A stretch of DNA of 64,000 bases from Alicyclobacillaceae bacterium I2511 (GCA_003584005.1 QXHL01000008.1:27285-91284); one strand, 5' to 3'; counted from the first letter of the stretch, positions 16,469 to 26,083 are shown. Program-made: numbers and translations. The notes: generated from the letters alone by a model not told the origin.

Positions 16469-18130
16469 TCACCGCCCATCCACCATCCGCAGTTGAATCG
16501 TCCGTTCGCCCTTCCATTGATGGTCCCCCACCGTGACCAGCAGGTGATGTAGCGTCCCTGTCTGCCAAGCAGGGCGTTGCTCCCCCTTCCCAAAAGCGAG
16601 CACGGGGTAGGTGAAGCCCTGCTCGTTTTTCACCCACACTTTCAAGTGCTGGTTCTCTTTGCCCATCGTCTGCGCCGCTTCCACGGTGACGCCTGCGACA
16701 AAGAACACCGGTTCCGGGTTCCCGTTCCCGAACGGTTCCAGCTTGGCCAAGTCGTCCACCAGCGAAAACGAGAGTTCCCCCAGGTCCAACGGGGCATCGG
16801 TGATCCGGTGCGGGTCCAGTTCCACGTCCTCAAACCAGTTGCGTTCCACGGCGTACCCGTAGGACTTCTGCAGGCGGTTGAGGTCCGCTGTCGCCAGGCT
16901 AAACCCTGCAGCCGCCTCGTGCCCGCCAAACTTTTCGAACACCCCTGTGCGCTGTGGTACGTCCGCCAACGCCCGGTACAAGTCGTACTCCGGAATCGCT
17001 CGGCCCGATCCTTTCGCTCGGTCCCCGTCCACCGTCACACACAGGGTGGATTTCCAGAAACGCTCGGTCAGCTTGCCAGCGACAATGCCGATCACGCCCT
17101 CGTGCCAGCCGCTTCCCGCCACCACCAGCCCTTTTTTCCCAGCCATTTCGGGTGCGCCTCAATTTGTGCCAGGGCTTCCGCTTCCACCTGACTCTGCAAC
17201 GCCTTGCGTCGGTCGTTGTACACGTTCAGTTCACGAGCGATGCTCAAGGCTTCCTGCGGGTCCTCCGTCAGAAACAGCTCCACCGCCCGCTTCGCATGGG
17301 CCAGACGGCCTACCGCGTTGATTCGCGGGGCCAACTGAAACGCCGCCGCCGTGGAGGTCACGCGTTTTTCAGCCAAGCCAGCGACTGCGATGAGCGCTTC
17401 TAGGCCCAGGTTGGGCTCACTGTTGAGACGTTTGAGACCCTCCTTGACCAACACCCGGTTTTCGCCAACCAGCGGGACTTGGTCTGCCACCGTGGCCAGA
17501 GCCACCAAGTCTAGCAGGTCTTCCGGGAATTCGCCCAGGAGGGCTTGGGCCAGCTTGAAGACGACTCCCGCGCCGCACAGGTCGTGAAAACTGTACATTG
17601 ACCGTGGATAGGCCGGATGGACAAGGGCGACAGCGTCTGGCACCGTTGAGATATGATGGTGGTCTGTGACAATCAGGTCCACCCCCAGGGCTTTGGCGGC
17701 CTCTCCCGCTTCCACCGCCGTGATTCCGGTGTCCACGGTGATGAGCAGTTTCACCCCCTGTTCTGCGGCCGCTTGGACTATGTTGGTGTGCAGGCCATAG
17801 CCGTCCGTGAACCGGGACGGGATGAACCAGGCGGGGTCCGCGCCCAGTTTGCGCAGGGTCCGGACCAGAATGGCCGTGGCCGCCGTTCCGTCCACATCGT
17901 AGTCGCCATAGACCAGGATGGGTTCTTGGGCTTGAATGGCCTGGCGAATGCGGGCTACAGCACGGGGCATGTCGTGCATCAGCATGGGGTCAATGAGGCT
18001 GGAGCGAACCGCTTGGAGGAACGCCTCTGCGGACTCGACGCGAGCACAGTGGCGCGTGGTGAGAATCCGGGCCACCAGAGGATGCAGGTGGAACGCATCG
18101 GCCAGCGTGCGGGCCGCATCTAAATCGGCT
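16469..18130 (-). pseudogene. recJ: RecJ single-strand DNA exonuclease, frameshifted and lacking its start
   Basis: Two overlapping frames together give about 550 residues of RecJ. The first (to about 17130) has the DHH motifs ILVYGDYDVDGTAAT and IVTDHHH and runs to the DHHA1 linker; the second has GSGWHEGVIGIVAGKL and KFGGHEAAAGFSL, then the OB-like part ending near TIQLRMVDG. A single-base shift near HPKWLGKKG/MAGKKG separates them. At the 5' end the frame begins in DLDAARTLADAFHLHPLVARIL with no start codon. GC content is clearly higher than in flanking genes. A sequencing error at the shift cannot be excluded. Confidence 0.85.
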
Positions 18131-18343
18131 TGGCGGCCGATCTATTTGTATTTGATGGTAGATAGTGTAGTCGGAGTCAACAGCAACGCCCCCTCTGGGG
18201 ATAGTGTAGCGTGAGTAGAAAGGAGATGTGGGGGAAAACGAGTGCATTATGCGAGTGGGGTGCGTCACGCGACCTTGGGGAGTTGCGTCTAATGACTGGA
18301 GGACCGTTTGGGTGCTGGGCAATATTTGTGGGAGGTGTAGGGA

Positions 18344-19465
18344 ATGAAGAAAAAGGCTGTAATGACGGCGGGAATCTTCGCCTTCGCGTTAGTGGTGTTA
18401 GTGGGATGCGGGGGAACAAGTGGAACGACAAATCAAACGACTGTCTCTCACACTCCAGCGCCAATTTTCTCATCTCCCGTTTCATTAAACGGAGTAAATT
18501 TTTTTGGCGTGCAAAATGGATGGGCTACCAGCTCAAACGGAGGTGTTTTTGTAACAGCAAGCGGTGGTCGTGAATGGAAGCATGTATCGCCAAAATTGAC
18601 ACCCAACAATATGGCAACTTTTTATGATTTTTTAAATCAAAATACCGCTTGGTTATTGGATGAAAGCAAAGATGGAACGATTACTGTTTGCAAAACTTTT
18701 GATCGTGGTCGTTATTGGACACAAATGGGAACCCTTCACCTTGCATACCCCGGTGGGGGTGTTCAAGTCGATTTTGTAGATGCTTTACACGGACTTATTG
18801 AAAATACTCTTCCTGGAATGATGTCTCTTCCAGCTGTTCTATATTCCACAAATAACGGCGGTTCTACATGGAAACAAATAAATTCCACAGATGACTCTGG
18901 AAATCATTCAAATAAAATGCCGTTTGGTGGTGAAATTTTGTTTCACACAGCATTGGATGGTTGGCTTTATGGATCTCCGCGCGGCTTCGACATGGGTGGA
19001 TTGTATCACACAAATAATGGTGGACTACAATGGCATCATATCGACATTCCTGTGAGTAAAAAAGATCATCATGCCGTGATGCTATTCCCATCCACGATTG
19101 TCGAATTTAATCCACAAGTGCTTATCGTTCCAGTTTTCTTTCAAAGGAATGGGGTACAAGTAGATCAAAAGTTATACAGTAGCACCAATGACGGCTTAAC
19201 TTGGACAGTCCACAATTTACCCGCAGATTCCTCAGCCAATATTTCATTTCTGAATGGTGCTCAAGGGTGGGTCATCTCGATGAACGGTGCACTTTATCAG
19301 ACAGACAATAGCGGTCATACGTGGAAATTACTTCAGCCGAATCTAAATTTAAATGCAACTTACCCATTTCAATTTGCCACTGCTGTTGATGGTTGGGTTG
19401 TTGTTAATGGAAAGTTGTATTATACACGAGATAGTGGAGAATGGTGGGAAAAAATTTATGGATAA
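18344..19465 (+). CDS. YCF48/BNR-type propeller lipoprotein
   Basis: A 373-residue lipoprotein: signal ending in LVGC (Cys about residue 22), a Thr/Ser-rich linker, then about seven BNR-like blades (SGGREWKHV, NNGGSTWKQI, NNGGLQWHHI, NDGLTWTVH, NSGHTWKLL, DSGEWWEKI). Proteins of this fold (photosystem II stability factor type) are known as assembly or carbohydrate-sensing scaffolds; the role here is unknown. GGGAGGTG precedes the ATG. Two more such lipoprotein genes and two remnants lie in the window. Confidence 0.8.
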   Translation: MKKKAVMTAGIFAFALVVLVGCGGTSGTTNQTTVSHTPAPIFSSPVSLNGVNFFGVQNGWATSSNGGVFVTASGGREWKHVSPKLTPNNMATFYDFLNQNTAWLLDESKDGTITVCKTFDRGRYWTQMGTLHLAYPGGGVQVDFVDALHGLIENTLPGMMSLPAVLYSTNNGGSTWKQINSTDDSGNHSNKMPFGGEILFHTALDGWLYGSPRGFDMGGLYHTNNGGLQWHHIDIPVSKKDHHAVMLFPSTIVEFNPQVLIVPVFFQRNGVQVDQKLYSSTNDGLTWTVHNLPADSSANISFLNGAQGWVISMNGALYQTDNSGHTWKLLQPNLNLNATYPFQFATAVDGWVVVNGKLYYTRDSGEWWEKIYG

Positions 19466-19472
19466 GTAACGA

Positions 19473-19503
19473 AGAGGAAGGGCAACATTAACGCCCTTCC
19501 TCT
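19473..19503 (+). terminator. Terminator of the BNR lipoprotein gene
   Basis: An 11-bp perfect stem (AGAGGAAGGGC) with a 9-base loop followed by CTCTTTATT. Confidence 0.7.
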
Positions 19504-19510
19504 CTCTTTA

Positions 19511-20119
19511 TTAATCGACATATACGTCATAATCGGCTGATTCCGTAGATACATATTGCCACAAGATAATGTCACTCGAAGAGTAACCACCAAATGCTTC
19601 TGCACCGCTCATACTTGTAGGTGGACTACTTTCTTGAAATTCCGATGTCCAACCGTATCCCGGGGCTATTATTTTTGCAGAATTGCTTCCGCATACCGCA
19701 TTCCATTGTGAAGGAGAAGAGTAAATTCCAGGAACGAAAGCAAGGGACTGCAGTTCTGAACAGAATCCCTTCACGATATCGTAGTTGTTTAGTTGTGTTA
19801 TCTAACCACGTTCCCTGTTCCACATCGGCATAAATAACCCCGATATAAAAATTTGTATATTTATTTGCCTCACTCGCGGCCAACTGAGCCATATATTGAC
19901 CCCACTCCGCATCGGTTCCTGAATAAACAGATGGCTTGTTCGTTAAAAACCAATACCCTTGAACAAAGCCACCAGATTCAATAGCTGTTTGTGCCATGCT
20001 TGTTTCAAAGTAAGCGGTAGTCGCACCTTTGCCATAACCCAGTTGCCCAATGTAAAATCGTGTCCCCGATGTGTTGGGGGCCATGAAGTTGTTCCGCTAT
20101 CTGCTCCGTACCAGTTCGC
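19511..20119 (-). pseudogene. GH25-like lysozyme-fold protein, two frameshifts, fused to a sigma gene
   Basis: Three reading frames together give about 200 residues: ANWYGADSGTTSWPP, then FYIGQLGYGKGATTAYFETS to FYIGVIYADVEQGTWLDN (DVE as in GH25 active sites), then VPGIYSSPSQWNAVCGS and IILWQYVSTESADYDVYVD. The first shift lies in a run of five C at about 20075, the second near 19778. The start codon is missing: the frame emerges from inside the truncated sigma gene at about 20119. A relative of the gene at 11275-11976. No signal peptide. Confidence 0.6.
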
Positions 20120-20405
20120 GCTGTGTGTACCCGTACAAGTACATTCTTTTAATGATGATTTGTTCTCGTTCCGACAAAACTTTAAGTGCCAAATGTAACT
20201 CACAATTTTTGAAAGCACGCTCGGCTTCCTCTGAGGGAATCAAATTTTCAACCTCATCCCCGTCTTCCGTCATTGTGTTAAGAGTGAGACTCTCCCGTTG
20301 CCATCGGGCATACTTTTTTATTGCGTTCATAGCCGCATTTCGAATCACTGTCTTACACCAAGCCACTTCCTGTTCCGGTGTGTACCCATCCTGACCCTCG
20401 GTCAT
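20097..20405 (-). pseudogene. Small sigma-70 factor, truncated in region 4
   Basis: A 102-residue frame close to the sigma gene at 2287-2670 (shared TEGQDGYTPEQEVAWCKTVI and NAA). It ends within region 4 at LSEREQIIIKRMYLYGYTQR, just before the recognition helix, where GH25-like sequence begins. No region-2-like partner gene follows. The ATG overlaps the stop of the holin-like gene (ATGA), as in the first copy. It is useful as the unbroken reference for the amber position of the first copy. Confidence 0.75.
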
Positions 20406-20929
20406 TTTCCTCCCTCATTTCTGCCCTTTAGATAAACTCCCTGCGCTAAATGTCTGCCTCCATTGGCTGCAGACGCGGACAGAAGACCGTTCAACCCCAA
20501 CACGATCCACCCCGCAACAGAAGCAGGAAAAGGCCGAGTGGTGGACAAGAAAAACAGTTCCCCAACACTGACAGCCAGCCATTCTATGGCCACCTGTTTG
20601 ATTCCAGGAACCCGATGAAAAACTTGAACGATGAGAAATACAGCGAAACTGGCTCCCCCAAAAGTGTGCAAGGAAGTCGTTGAAAACAAAGCGTCTGTCA
20701 TCAAGGACCCCCCATTTACAAACGTACGTTCGCTTAATACTTGACGAAGCTGCCCCTGGTTGTGTGACACGCAGAGGCAAACAACCAGAGATTTTTTGTT
20801 GAAGGTTGACAGATCACTTCCCGTTGTAGGGGATATACTGAGAGGTATGTTTGGAGAATGAATGTCCTTCATTTCAAATGCAAAGGCAGAAAAACGCCCC
20901 CTTTCTGCACCGATTCGTGCAAGAAGTAG
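20331..20929. repeat. Segmental duplication, right copy
   Basis: Matches 2597-3191 at high identity, in the same orientation; borders lie in the sigma gene and at an insertion-sequence remnant (GCCCCCTTTCTGCAC region) present beside both copies. Confidence 0.75.
20402..20701 (-). CDS. Holin-like small membrane protein, second copy
   Basis: A 99-residue protein with a few differences from the product of 2667-2966, same start (TDALFSTTSLHTFGGASFAV) and three hydrophobic segments. Intact, although the sigma gene coupled to it is truncated. It lies in the duplicated 595-bp segment. Confidence 0.55.
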   Translation of the reverse strand: MTDALFSTTSLHTFGGASFAVFLIVQVFHRVPGIKQVAIEWLAVSVGELFFLSTTRPFPASVAGWIVLGLNGLLSASAANGGRHLAQGVYLKGRNEGGK

Positions 20930-20984
20930 TTGAATATCTATTCGACCATAGGGACACGGCACGTTTTCCGAACGGGTTATCTCA

Positions 20985-21243
20985 TACAAAAGAGTCAGGC
21001 GTGTCAGAACTACGCAGCTTTGCACGTGGATTAAGGCAGGACCAAGACGCCGTCACTGCTGCATGGGTCGAGAGTTGGAGCAATGGGCCGGTGGAAGCAG
21101 CAGTGAACAGTCTGAAGACCGTGAAAAAGGAAATATTTAGAAGATGGAAGCTTGATTTGCTAAGGAAACGATATCTCCACCTGTCCATTCGAATAAATAC
21201 TGGAAGCCGCCGTTCACGTCAACAAGAAACGCAACAAAACTAA
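20985..21243 (+). pseudogene. ISL3-type transposase, C-terminal fragment
   Basis: Reads SELRSFARGLRQDQDAVTAA then SWSNGPVEAAVNSLKTVKKE and WKLDLLRKRYLH, matching the C-terminus of the ISL3 subgroup with 'W.NG.VEG.VN.LK..KR..YGR..F.LL..R'. The catalytic core is missing; short sequence shared with 3123-3191 and resembling 35869-35930 lies just upstream and may be its N-terminal end, giving an internally deleted element. Confidence 0.65.
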
Positions 21244-21341
21244 CACGTTATGATCCCAGTCGCCAAATGAATAGATGGAAACTGAGGTTGTACGATGCGA
21301 CACCTCTGTTTCCATAGGTGCAGATGATTTAATCAACAAAA

Positions 21342-21376
21342 TAGTGGGAGAGCCAACTTTCATCGTAATATGCAGT
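21342..21376. repeat. IS-end-like repeat, short copy
   Basis: GTGGGAGAGCCAACTTTCAT followed by CGTAATATGCA, shared with the repeat at 13508-13619. Confidence 0.5.
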
Positions 21377-21408
21377 TATAAGGTGTGTGAGAAATCACAC
21401 ACCTTATA
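21377..21408 (-). terminator. Terminator of the 21.4-kb lipoprotein gene
   Basis: A 14-bp perfect stem (TATAAGGTGTGTGA) with a GAAA-type loop, directly downstream of the minus-strand stop codon. Confidence 0.75.
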
Positions 21409-21426
21409 CTAGCAACTATGCGCTCG

Positions 21427-22575
21427 TCATTGCGAGGACGACAATTTAACGAGATCGTACCCGTTTCTCGGGAAAATATTGTTGTCTATCGAAAGGGCAA
21501 TTACACCATCACAGATCGTGAAGTTCTTGTACCTGCTCGGGATCTGTACGTATTTCTCGTCCTTTGTGTTGAAGAGATACTCCTGATTCTTGTCCAATGT
21601 GCTCATTTCAATGTAGTTGCCCGATATGAGGACATTACTCGCTTCATTGAGGATATGGTAGACGTGACCTGATGAATTTTCGGAGTAGTAGTAAACACCC
21701 CCTTGATTCGAAGACCATACCCAAGTCCCCTTGTCGGAAGCCATATCAAATTGGTTCGGATATGTCCCTTGAAAAACCGAACGGTACAATTGACCTGATA
21801 AAGTGTACAAATTGAATTGATACGGGAAATCCGTTGGGTTAGCATAAACTTGCGAAAAAGGAGCCGAAATGACGCCAATTAGGTCATCGGAAACATGAAA
21901 ATCATAAATGGTTGTCTGGTTGCTCAACGTTACTTCATTCGATGCAATCGAAGTGGACAATACAGTTTTTTTCACATTCGAATTTAGATTGTCGGCTATA
22001 ACACGCCGTGTGATATTGGTGCTCTCTTGTTGATCTAGCCCATAATAGAGAGTTCCATGATTCAACTGAACATCAAACAATTGCGTATGAGTGTCAGGTG
22101 TTTTCCATATCAAGCTCGTCTTTTTCGTTGCGACGTTGTATGCGTACAAACGCTCACCATAATCTTGGCCCAAGCCATTATTTAAATACATCCAAGTAAT
22201 CCAGTTTCCATCGGTTTGTACAAAGGCACATCCGTAATCAGCAAGCGGGTTGGGTTGTGGGAGGTATGTCATCCTCCTTTCAAATATCACGCTCTGTGGC
22301 TTGTAGGACACGGTGGGCATTCCTCGTTGCCCTGCCGGGAACACAGGCGTAACACTAATCACACCGGTGTTTTTTGAATAGGCCAAAGGTAAAAATGGAC
22401 CACGGTAATGTTCAACATCGCGCACGTCCAAACTTTCCGAAGGTTGATTCGTCAAGTTAGTCACTTGGGATGTGTCGCTTTGTTGACTTTTAGTCGAAGA
22501 CTGGCCGCATCCAAACATGGCGAGTGATATCAATACGCAGAGACCTATGTGAGCCGAACGATACGAACGTAGCAT
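21427..22575 (-). CDS. Lipoprotein with a propeller-like repeat fold
   Basis: A 382-residue protein with a lipoprotein signal (GLCVLISLAMFGC, Cys about residue 23). The mature part has repeated WxW and YNVATKKTSLIW-type strands reminiscent of beta-propeller surface proteins but lacks clear BNR motifs. No named family. A 107-bp piece of this gene is duplicated at 13.63 kb. It starts 2 bp after the stop of the upstream IS110-C39 fusion gene and has its own terminator. Confidence 0.65.
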   Translation of the reverse strand: MLRSYRSAHIGLCVLISLAMFGCGQSSTKSQQSDTSQVTNLTNQPSESLDVRDVEHYRGPFLPLAYSKNTGVISVTPVFPAGQRGMPTVSYKPQSVIFERRMTYLPQPNPLADYGCAFVQTDGNWITWMYLNNGLGQDYGERLYAYNVATKKTSLIWKTPDTHTQLFDVQLNHGTLYYGLDQQESTNITRRVIADNLNSNVKKTVLSTSIASNEVTLSNQTTIYDFHVSDDLIGVISAPFSQVYANPTDFPYQFNLYTLSGQLYRSVFQGTYPNQFDMASDKGTWVWSSNQGGVYYYSENSSGHVYHILNEASNVLISGNYIEMSTLDKNQEYLFNTKDEKYVQIPSRYKNFTICDGVIALSIDNNIFPRNGYDLVKLSSSQ

Positions 22576-22576
22576 C

Positions 22577-23005
22577 CTAAGAGATAACCCCCTGAAAGTT
22601 TAGCCCTGGTTTTGACGAACCTTCCAGACCTTGAAGTGTTGCCACAGAATTCGTAATGTGGTGTCCGTAGCTATTGATGTCTGACTCGTCATACCATGTG
22701 ACATCCTGCGAACTGGCGGTACCGTAACCGTAGCCGCTGTAGGCATATCCAGTAACGTAATGATAGGTATATCCGAGATACCAAACGCTTTTATATCCAG
22801 GCAAATATCCGTAGATGTTATCTATGTTCCCGATATCGCTGAGACCAACTGTCGTAGCTGTGTCGACGAAGACGTCTGCTGGTGTCGGATTGGGCATGAC
22901 GGAATAGGTGTAATAAGATTGGTCGCTGTTCAGTGTGGACGTCCAGTTGCTACCGAGATTAGTGCCATCACCTTGAGTCCAACCCAGTTGCGACTCCAAA
23001 GTTGA
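22577..23005 (-). pseudogene. C39-like peptidase, N-terminus replaced by IS110 sequence
   Basis: About 140 residues resembling the second half of C39-type (papain-like) peptidases: STLESQLGWTQGDGTNLGSN, PTPADVF, NIDNIYGYLPGY, YTYHYVTGYAYSG (catalytic His) and TWYDESDINSYG (Asp). The part with the catalytic Cys ('WCGPAS'-type) is missing, and an IS110 transposase start is joined in frame. As it stands it cannot be an active peptidase. Intact members are often surface or secreted proteins; no leader can be judged here. Confidence 0.55.
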
Positions 23006-23263
23006 GAGAGAAGGCGCAACAACCATGCAGGAAATTTCCATTGCAGTGAGTTGTCGATACAAACCATATCCGGTAGGCCCCGCTTCGTAACAAACCTCCA
23101 AGTGCACGCCTTTTCCTAACTGCCCAATCAGTTTACGAATAGCCTCAGAAGTATTCGGTATGGAACCAAAATATCTCGGGGCACCTCGACCAACGTCAGC
23201 GACTGCAACTGAAATCGACTCCTTTGAGACATCCAAACCAACAAACTTTGTGATACTCTTCAT
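23006..23263 (-). pseudogene. IS110-family transposase, N-terminal fragment
   Basis: 86 residues with the IS110 DEDD start (FVGLDVSKESISVAVAD, Asp of the first motif) and LEVCYEAGPTGYGLYRQL (Glu of the second). The remaining ~300 residues are absent. It is fused in frame to the C39-like sequence, keeping IS110's own start and binding site (AAAGGAG). Confidence 0.8.
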
Positions 23264-23616
23264 ATTGTCGGCTCCTTTCGTATTGTGGCTCTGCACTGGC
23301 TTCACAGCTACAGTGTAATCCACGTTATTACGAAATGGGGCCGGCCTCGTTCATTATGACTACTCGATTCGACCACCTTATTCAACCTCTATTGCACTTT
23401 TCGTTCCAATGCTACACAAACCCCATTTCCACGTCGATGCTGGAATGAGCGGCCACACCAACGGCGTGTGGGTCTATAGGCCAAGAACAGCACTGCATCA
23501 CGTTTACTCGGACACATGGTCAAAATAAATCAGGGAATAAGAGGTAACCATACCCTTGTCACATTATAAAGAGCTGTTTCGTCGATTGTATGTAAGAAAA
23601 CAAGGGAGACCCTGTA

Positions 23617-24129
23617 ATGAAAAAAAACTACTCTTTGCTCTTAAGTGGGCTTATAGGTATTTCGGTGTTATCTTTGGCCGGTTGCGGTAACACACCCGTT
23701 GCTTCTTCTCCAGGAACTAATGCCGTAACGGCTAACACCGTATCGACTGGTTCATCAAATGCAACAACCCCAACGAATAATACCAAACAGGGCAAAGTAA
23801 CACTGACAGTTTCTGCGCCAACGAGAGGCCTATATTTCAAGCCGGGATTAACCACCCCAGTATCGGGGAAAGTATCTGGAGTGAGTTCCTTTAATGGTCA
23901 CGATGTCTTAGTAACGCTCTATTCAGGGACAAAAGCCATGAATCAATTCATGATTAAGTATCAGACTTACTCACTCACATCAAGTGGACATTTTTCAGGA
24001 ATGTTCGCTGTACCAAACAAATCATTTACTGGTTCAGGCGGTGGCCAATTTATTATGACATTCCAAGCAAACTACCCTGAGGCTCCTATCTATACAGTTC
24101 CCTTGACAATTCCAACGGCTAAAGCGTAA
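23617..24129 (+). CDS. Small lipoprotein
   Basis: A 170-residue lipoprotein (lipobox LAGC, Cys at about residue 23), an Asn/Thr-rich linker of about 35 residues, and a single Ig-like beta domain (VTLTVSAPTRGLYFKPGLTT to VPLTIPTAKA). Unknown role; likely displayed on the outer face of the membrane. GGGAGA precedes the ATG. Confidence 0.65.
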   Translation: MKKNYSLLLSGLIGISVLSLAGCGNTPVASSPGTNAVTANTVSTGSSNATTPTNNTKQGKVTLTVSAPTRGLYFKPGLTTPVSGKVSGVSSFNGHDVLVTLYSGTKAMNQFMIKYQTYSLTSSGHFSGMFAVPNKSFTGSGGGQFIMTFQANYPEAPIYTVPLTIPTAKA

Positions 24130-24136
24130 AAACAGC

Positions 24137-24169
24137 AAAGTGGGCCTCCGTTAGCGAGGGCCACCCTTT
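24137..24169. terminator. Bidirectional terminator
   Basis: GTGGGCCTC pairs with GAGGGCCAC around a 7-base loop, flanked by AAA and CCCTTT; it lies between two convergent genes. Confidence 0.65.
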
Positions 24170-24731
24170 AACAAGTGGAGCCGATCTGTGAAACAGTAAC
24201 TGGGCCGTATCCACAAGATGAACATGTTCCATTGTTACAGGTGTTCATTAGATTGACGCACGACGGGCCGTCCAATGTTGGCATGTACCCGACAAAGTTT
24301 GTATACAAATCTCCGGATATTGCGTTGTTTAGAGTCAAACAAGTTGCACTCGCCCCATATGGTAAGAAATCACTGTTAGAAATAGAACTGTACTGACATA
24401 ACCCGTTGTACGCACTCAATGCTGACGGAATCGATGAATATGCTGCCATCTTTTGATTTACTAACAAATCGGTCCCATGATCCATGCTTGTCATGAAATC
24501 GTTATACCCACACTGCATTGGATCGGTATACCCATAGTTTGTCTCCATCCCTAAAATACCCAGAATTAACTTCGGATTTACGTTGTACTTACAACCGAAC
24601 AAATTTGCAAATAAAAGTTCAAACTGATAAGTGACTGTTACTGCAGAGCTGTTAATAGCAGGATGATTTGTATTCCACCCTCCGGGGTTCAGCAATTGAG
24701 ATTCTTTCATGTTAATATACTGCAAACTCAT
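24168..24731 (-). CDS. Lytic-transglycosylase-like (lysozyme fold) protein, leaderless
   Basis: A 187-residue protein with the core of SLT/goose-lysozyme-like domains: NPKLILGILGMETNYGY (catalytic Glu), TDLLVNQKMA and IPSALSAYNG. It has no signal peptide, and its C-terminus is rich in Cys (CVNLMNTCNNGTCSSCGYG). It follows the 24756-25106 gene by 24 bp with AGGAGGAGA before the ATG, so the two form an operon. A leaderless wall enzyme needs holin-like or lytic release, which fits the nearby holin-like genes; this link is inference. Confidence 0.65.
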   Translation of the reverse strand: MSLQYINMKESQLLNPGGWNTNHPAINSSAVTVTYQFELLFANLFGCKYNVNPKLILGILGMETNYGYTDPMQCGYNDFMTSMDHGTDLLVNQKMAAYSSIPSALSAYNGLCQYSSISNSDFLPYGASATCLTLNNAISGDLYTNFVGYMPTLDGPSCVNLMNTCNNGTCSSCGYGPVTVSQIGSTC

Positions 24732-24755
24732 GAGCCTTCTCCTCCTTTCGTTTGA

Positions 24756-25106
24756 TCAGGCCTGGCAAGAAGTCGAATTGATTTGACATTGGGTTGGCAT
24801 TCCTGAGAGTGATGTTCCACTTAATGCATTATGGGCCAAATAGTATGCGACTTGCAGCGAGTCGAGTGCGGTCGTTCCACAACCATCAATAGGTCCCTTA
24901 GACGGCGAGCTCTGCCACGCACTGTAGTTACAGAAGTTTACATAAGATGAATTTTCGCCAAGCAATTTTTCCATTGAAGCCAGCCCTACACCGATAACTG
25001 GAAGCGACGAGGACACCCACGAATTTGCCAGTGCCAAATCTCCAGTGATCTGATTAACTGGAATGCTGAGGGTTAGTGCAACCCAAAAGGCAGCGGTTAA
25101 ATCCAC
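24756..25106 (-). pseudogene. Unnamed family member, probably missing its 5' end
   Basis: 116 residues related to the gene at 1419-1895: SIPVNQITGDLALAN, SWVSSSLPVIGVGLAS, NFCNYSAW, CGTTALDSLQVAYYLAHNAL and a Cys-bearing tail. Compared with that gene the first 15-20 residues are missing; only a GTG without a binding site is available, and foreign AbrB-like sequence starts 30 bp upstream. It lies in an operon with the transglycosylase-like gene. Confidence 0.55.
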
Positions 25107-25129
25107 ATTATCCTCTGCATAAAAACTTT

Positions 25130-25300
25130 CCGCGAAGTATCAATTAACTCTACCTCAAGAGGTGAGAGAGGCTATCCAGGCGCAAATCGGAGATCGCATA
25201 GTGTTTCGTCAATTGGAGGATGGGTCGGTAGTTGTGCAAACCCTCAAAGGAGTCCAAGCGCAAAAGTTGTTTGGGGCTTTGTCCGAGGACTTACCAGAGA
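25130..25300 (+). pseudogene. AbrB/SpoVT-type antitoxin fragment
   Basis: Reads QLTLPQEVREAIQAQIGDRI then EDGSVVVQTL, the second half of an AbrB-type swapped-hairpin domain. No start is present, and a DGQHR-protein sequence follows in another frame. Confidence 0.55.
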
Positions 25301-26027
25301 TAGGGGGACGCTCGTTTGCACTGGACCGGCTTCGATTATTGATGGTCAGCATCGCATTGAAGGCATCAAGCGATTTTTGGATGAGTACAGCACCGAGGTC
25401 CGAATTCCCTTTTGCGCGATTCACAATCTCGACGAGAATGAAGAAATTGAGACCTTTTTGATTGTGAATACCACTGCGAAGCCGATCCAAAAATCGCACG
25501 TTCATTATCTGGAGAGAGACCGGGACCCCATTTCGTGGGTGGCTACGCAGCTGGCCACCGATCCCCGTAGCCCGTTCTATGGCATCACCGCAATCACAGG
25601 CGTGCGGCAGTGGCGGCGTGGATTGCCTGTCACCCTGCAAAACCTGGTCAAAATGGTCACGGTCTTGTATCGAAAAGTGGACGCGAAAAAGGTGCCTAAA
25701 GAAGCCATGCTGGAGATTGCGTTAACCTATTTTTCCGAGATTAAAAATACCTTTCCAGAGGCATGGGAGGATGTGAAGCACCACGGCATGATGCAGATTG
25801 CCGTGTTAAATGCGTTGGCGATGGTGGCGGCACAGATGATCGATACAAGTCAAGGGGAGGCAGCTACGGATTTGTATGCCCTGAAACAGTCTGTCGCAAA
25901 CATGAAAGGGTTTGACTGGAGTCGCGAGCGATTCAAGGGAATCAGTGGTCCGAAAGGCAGTGAAACGATTCAAGTGGAACTATTAACCCATATGGCCAAA
26001 CAGAGTGCGAGGAGAGGGACAGAGTAA
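25300..26027 (+). pseudogene. DGQHR-domain (DndB-like) protein, 5'-truncated copy
   Basis: From TLVCTGPASIIDGQHRIEGI on, the frame is nearly identical to the last two thirds of the intact gene at 50933-51958 (few differences in about 240 residues). The first ~100 codons are replaced by the AbrB-like fragment and no start codon serves the frame, except an internal ATG at 25377. Probably not functional. Confidence 0.8.
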
Positions 26028-26083
26028 ACCTTAGGGGTGCGTGTACCATGAAATGTCCGAGCAAGGCTGTGCCGCGTATAGAT

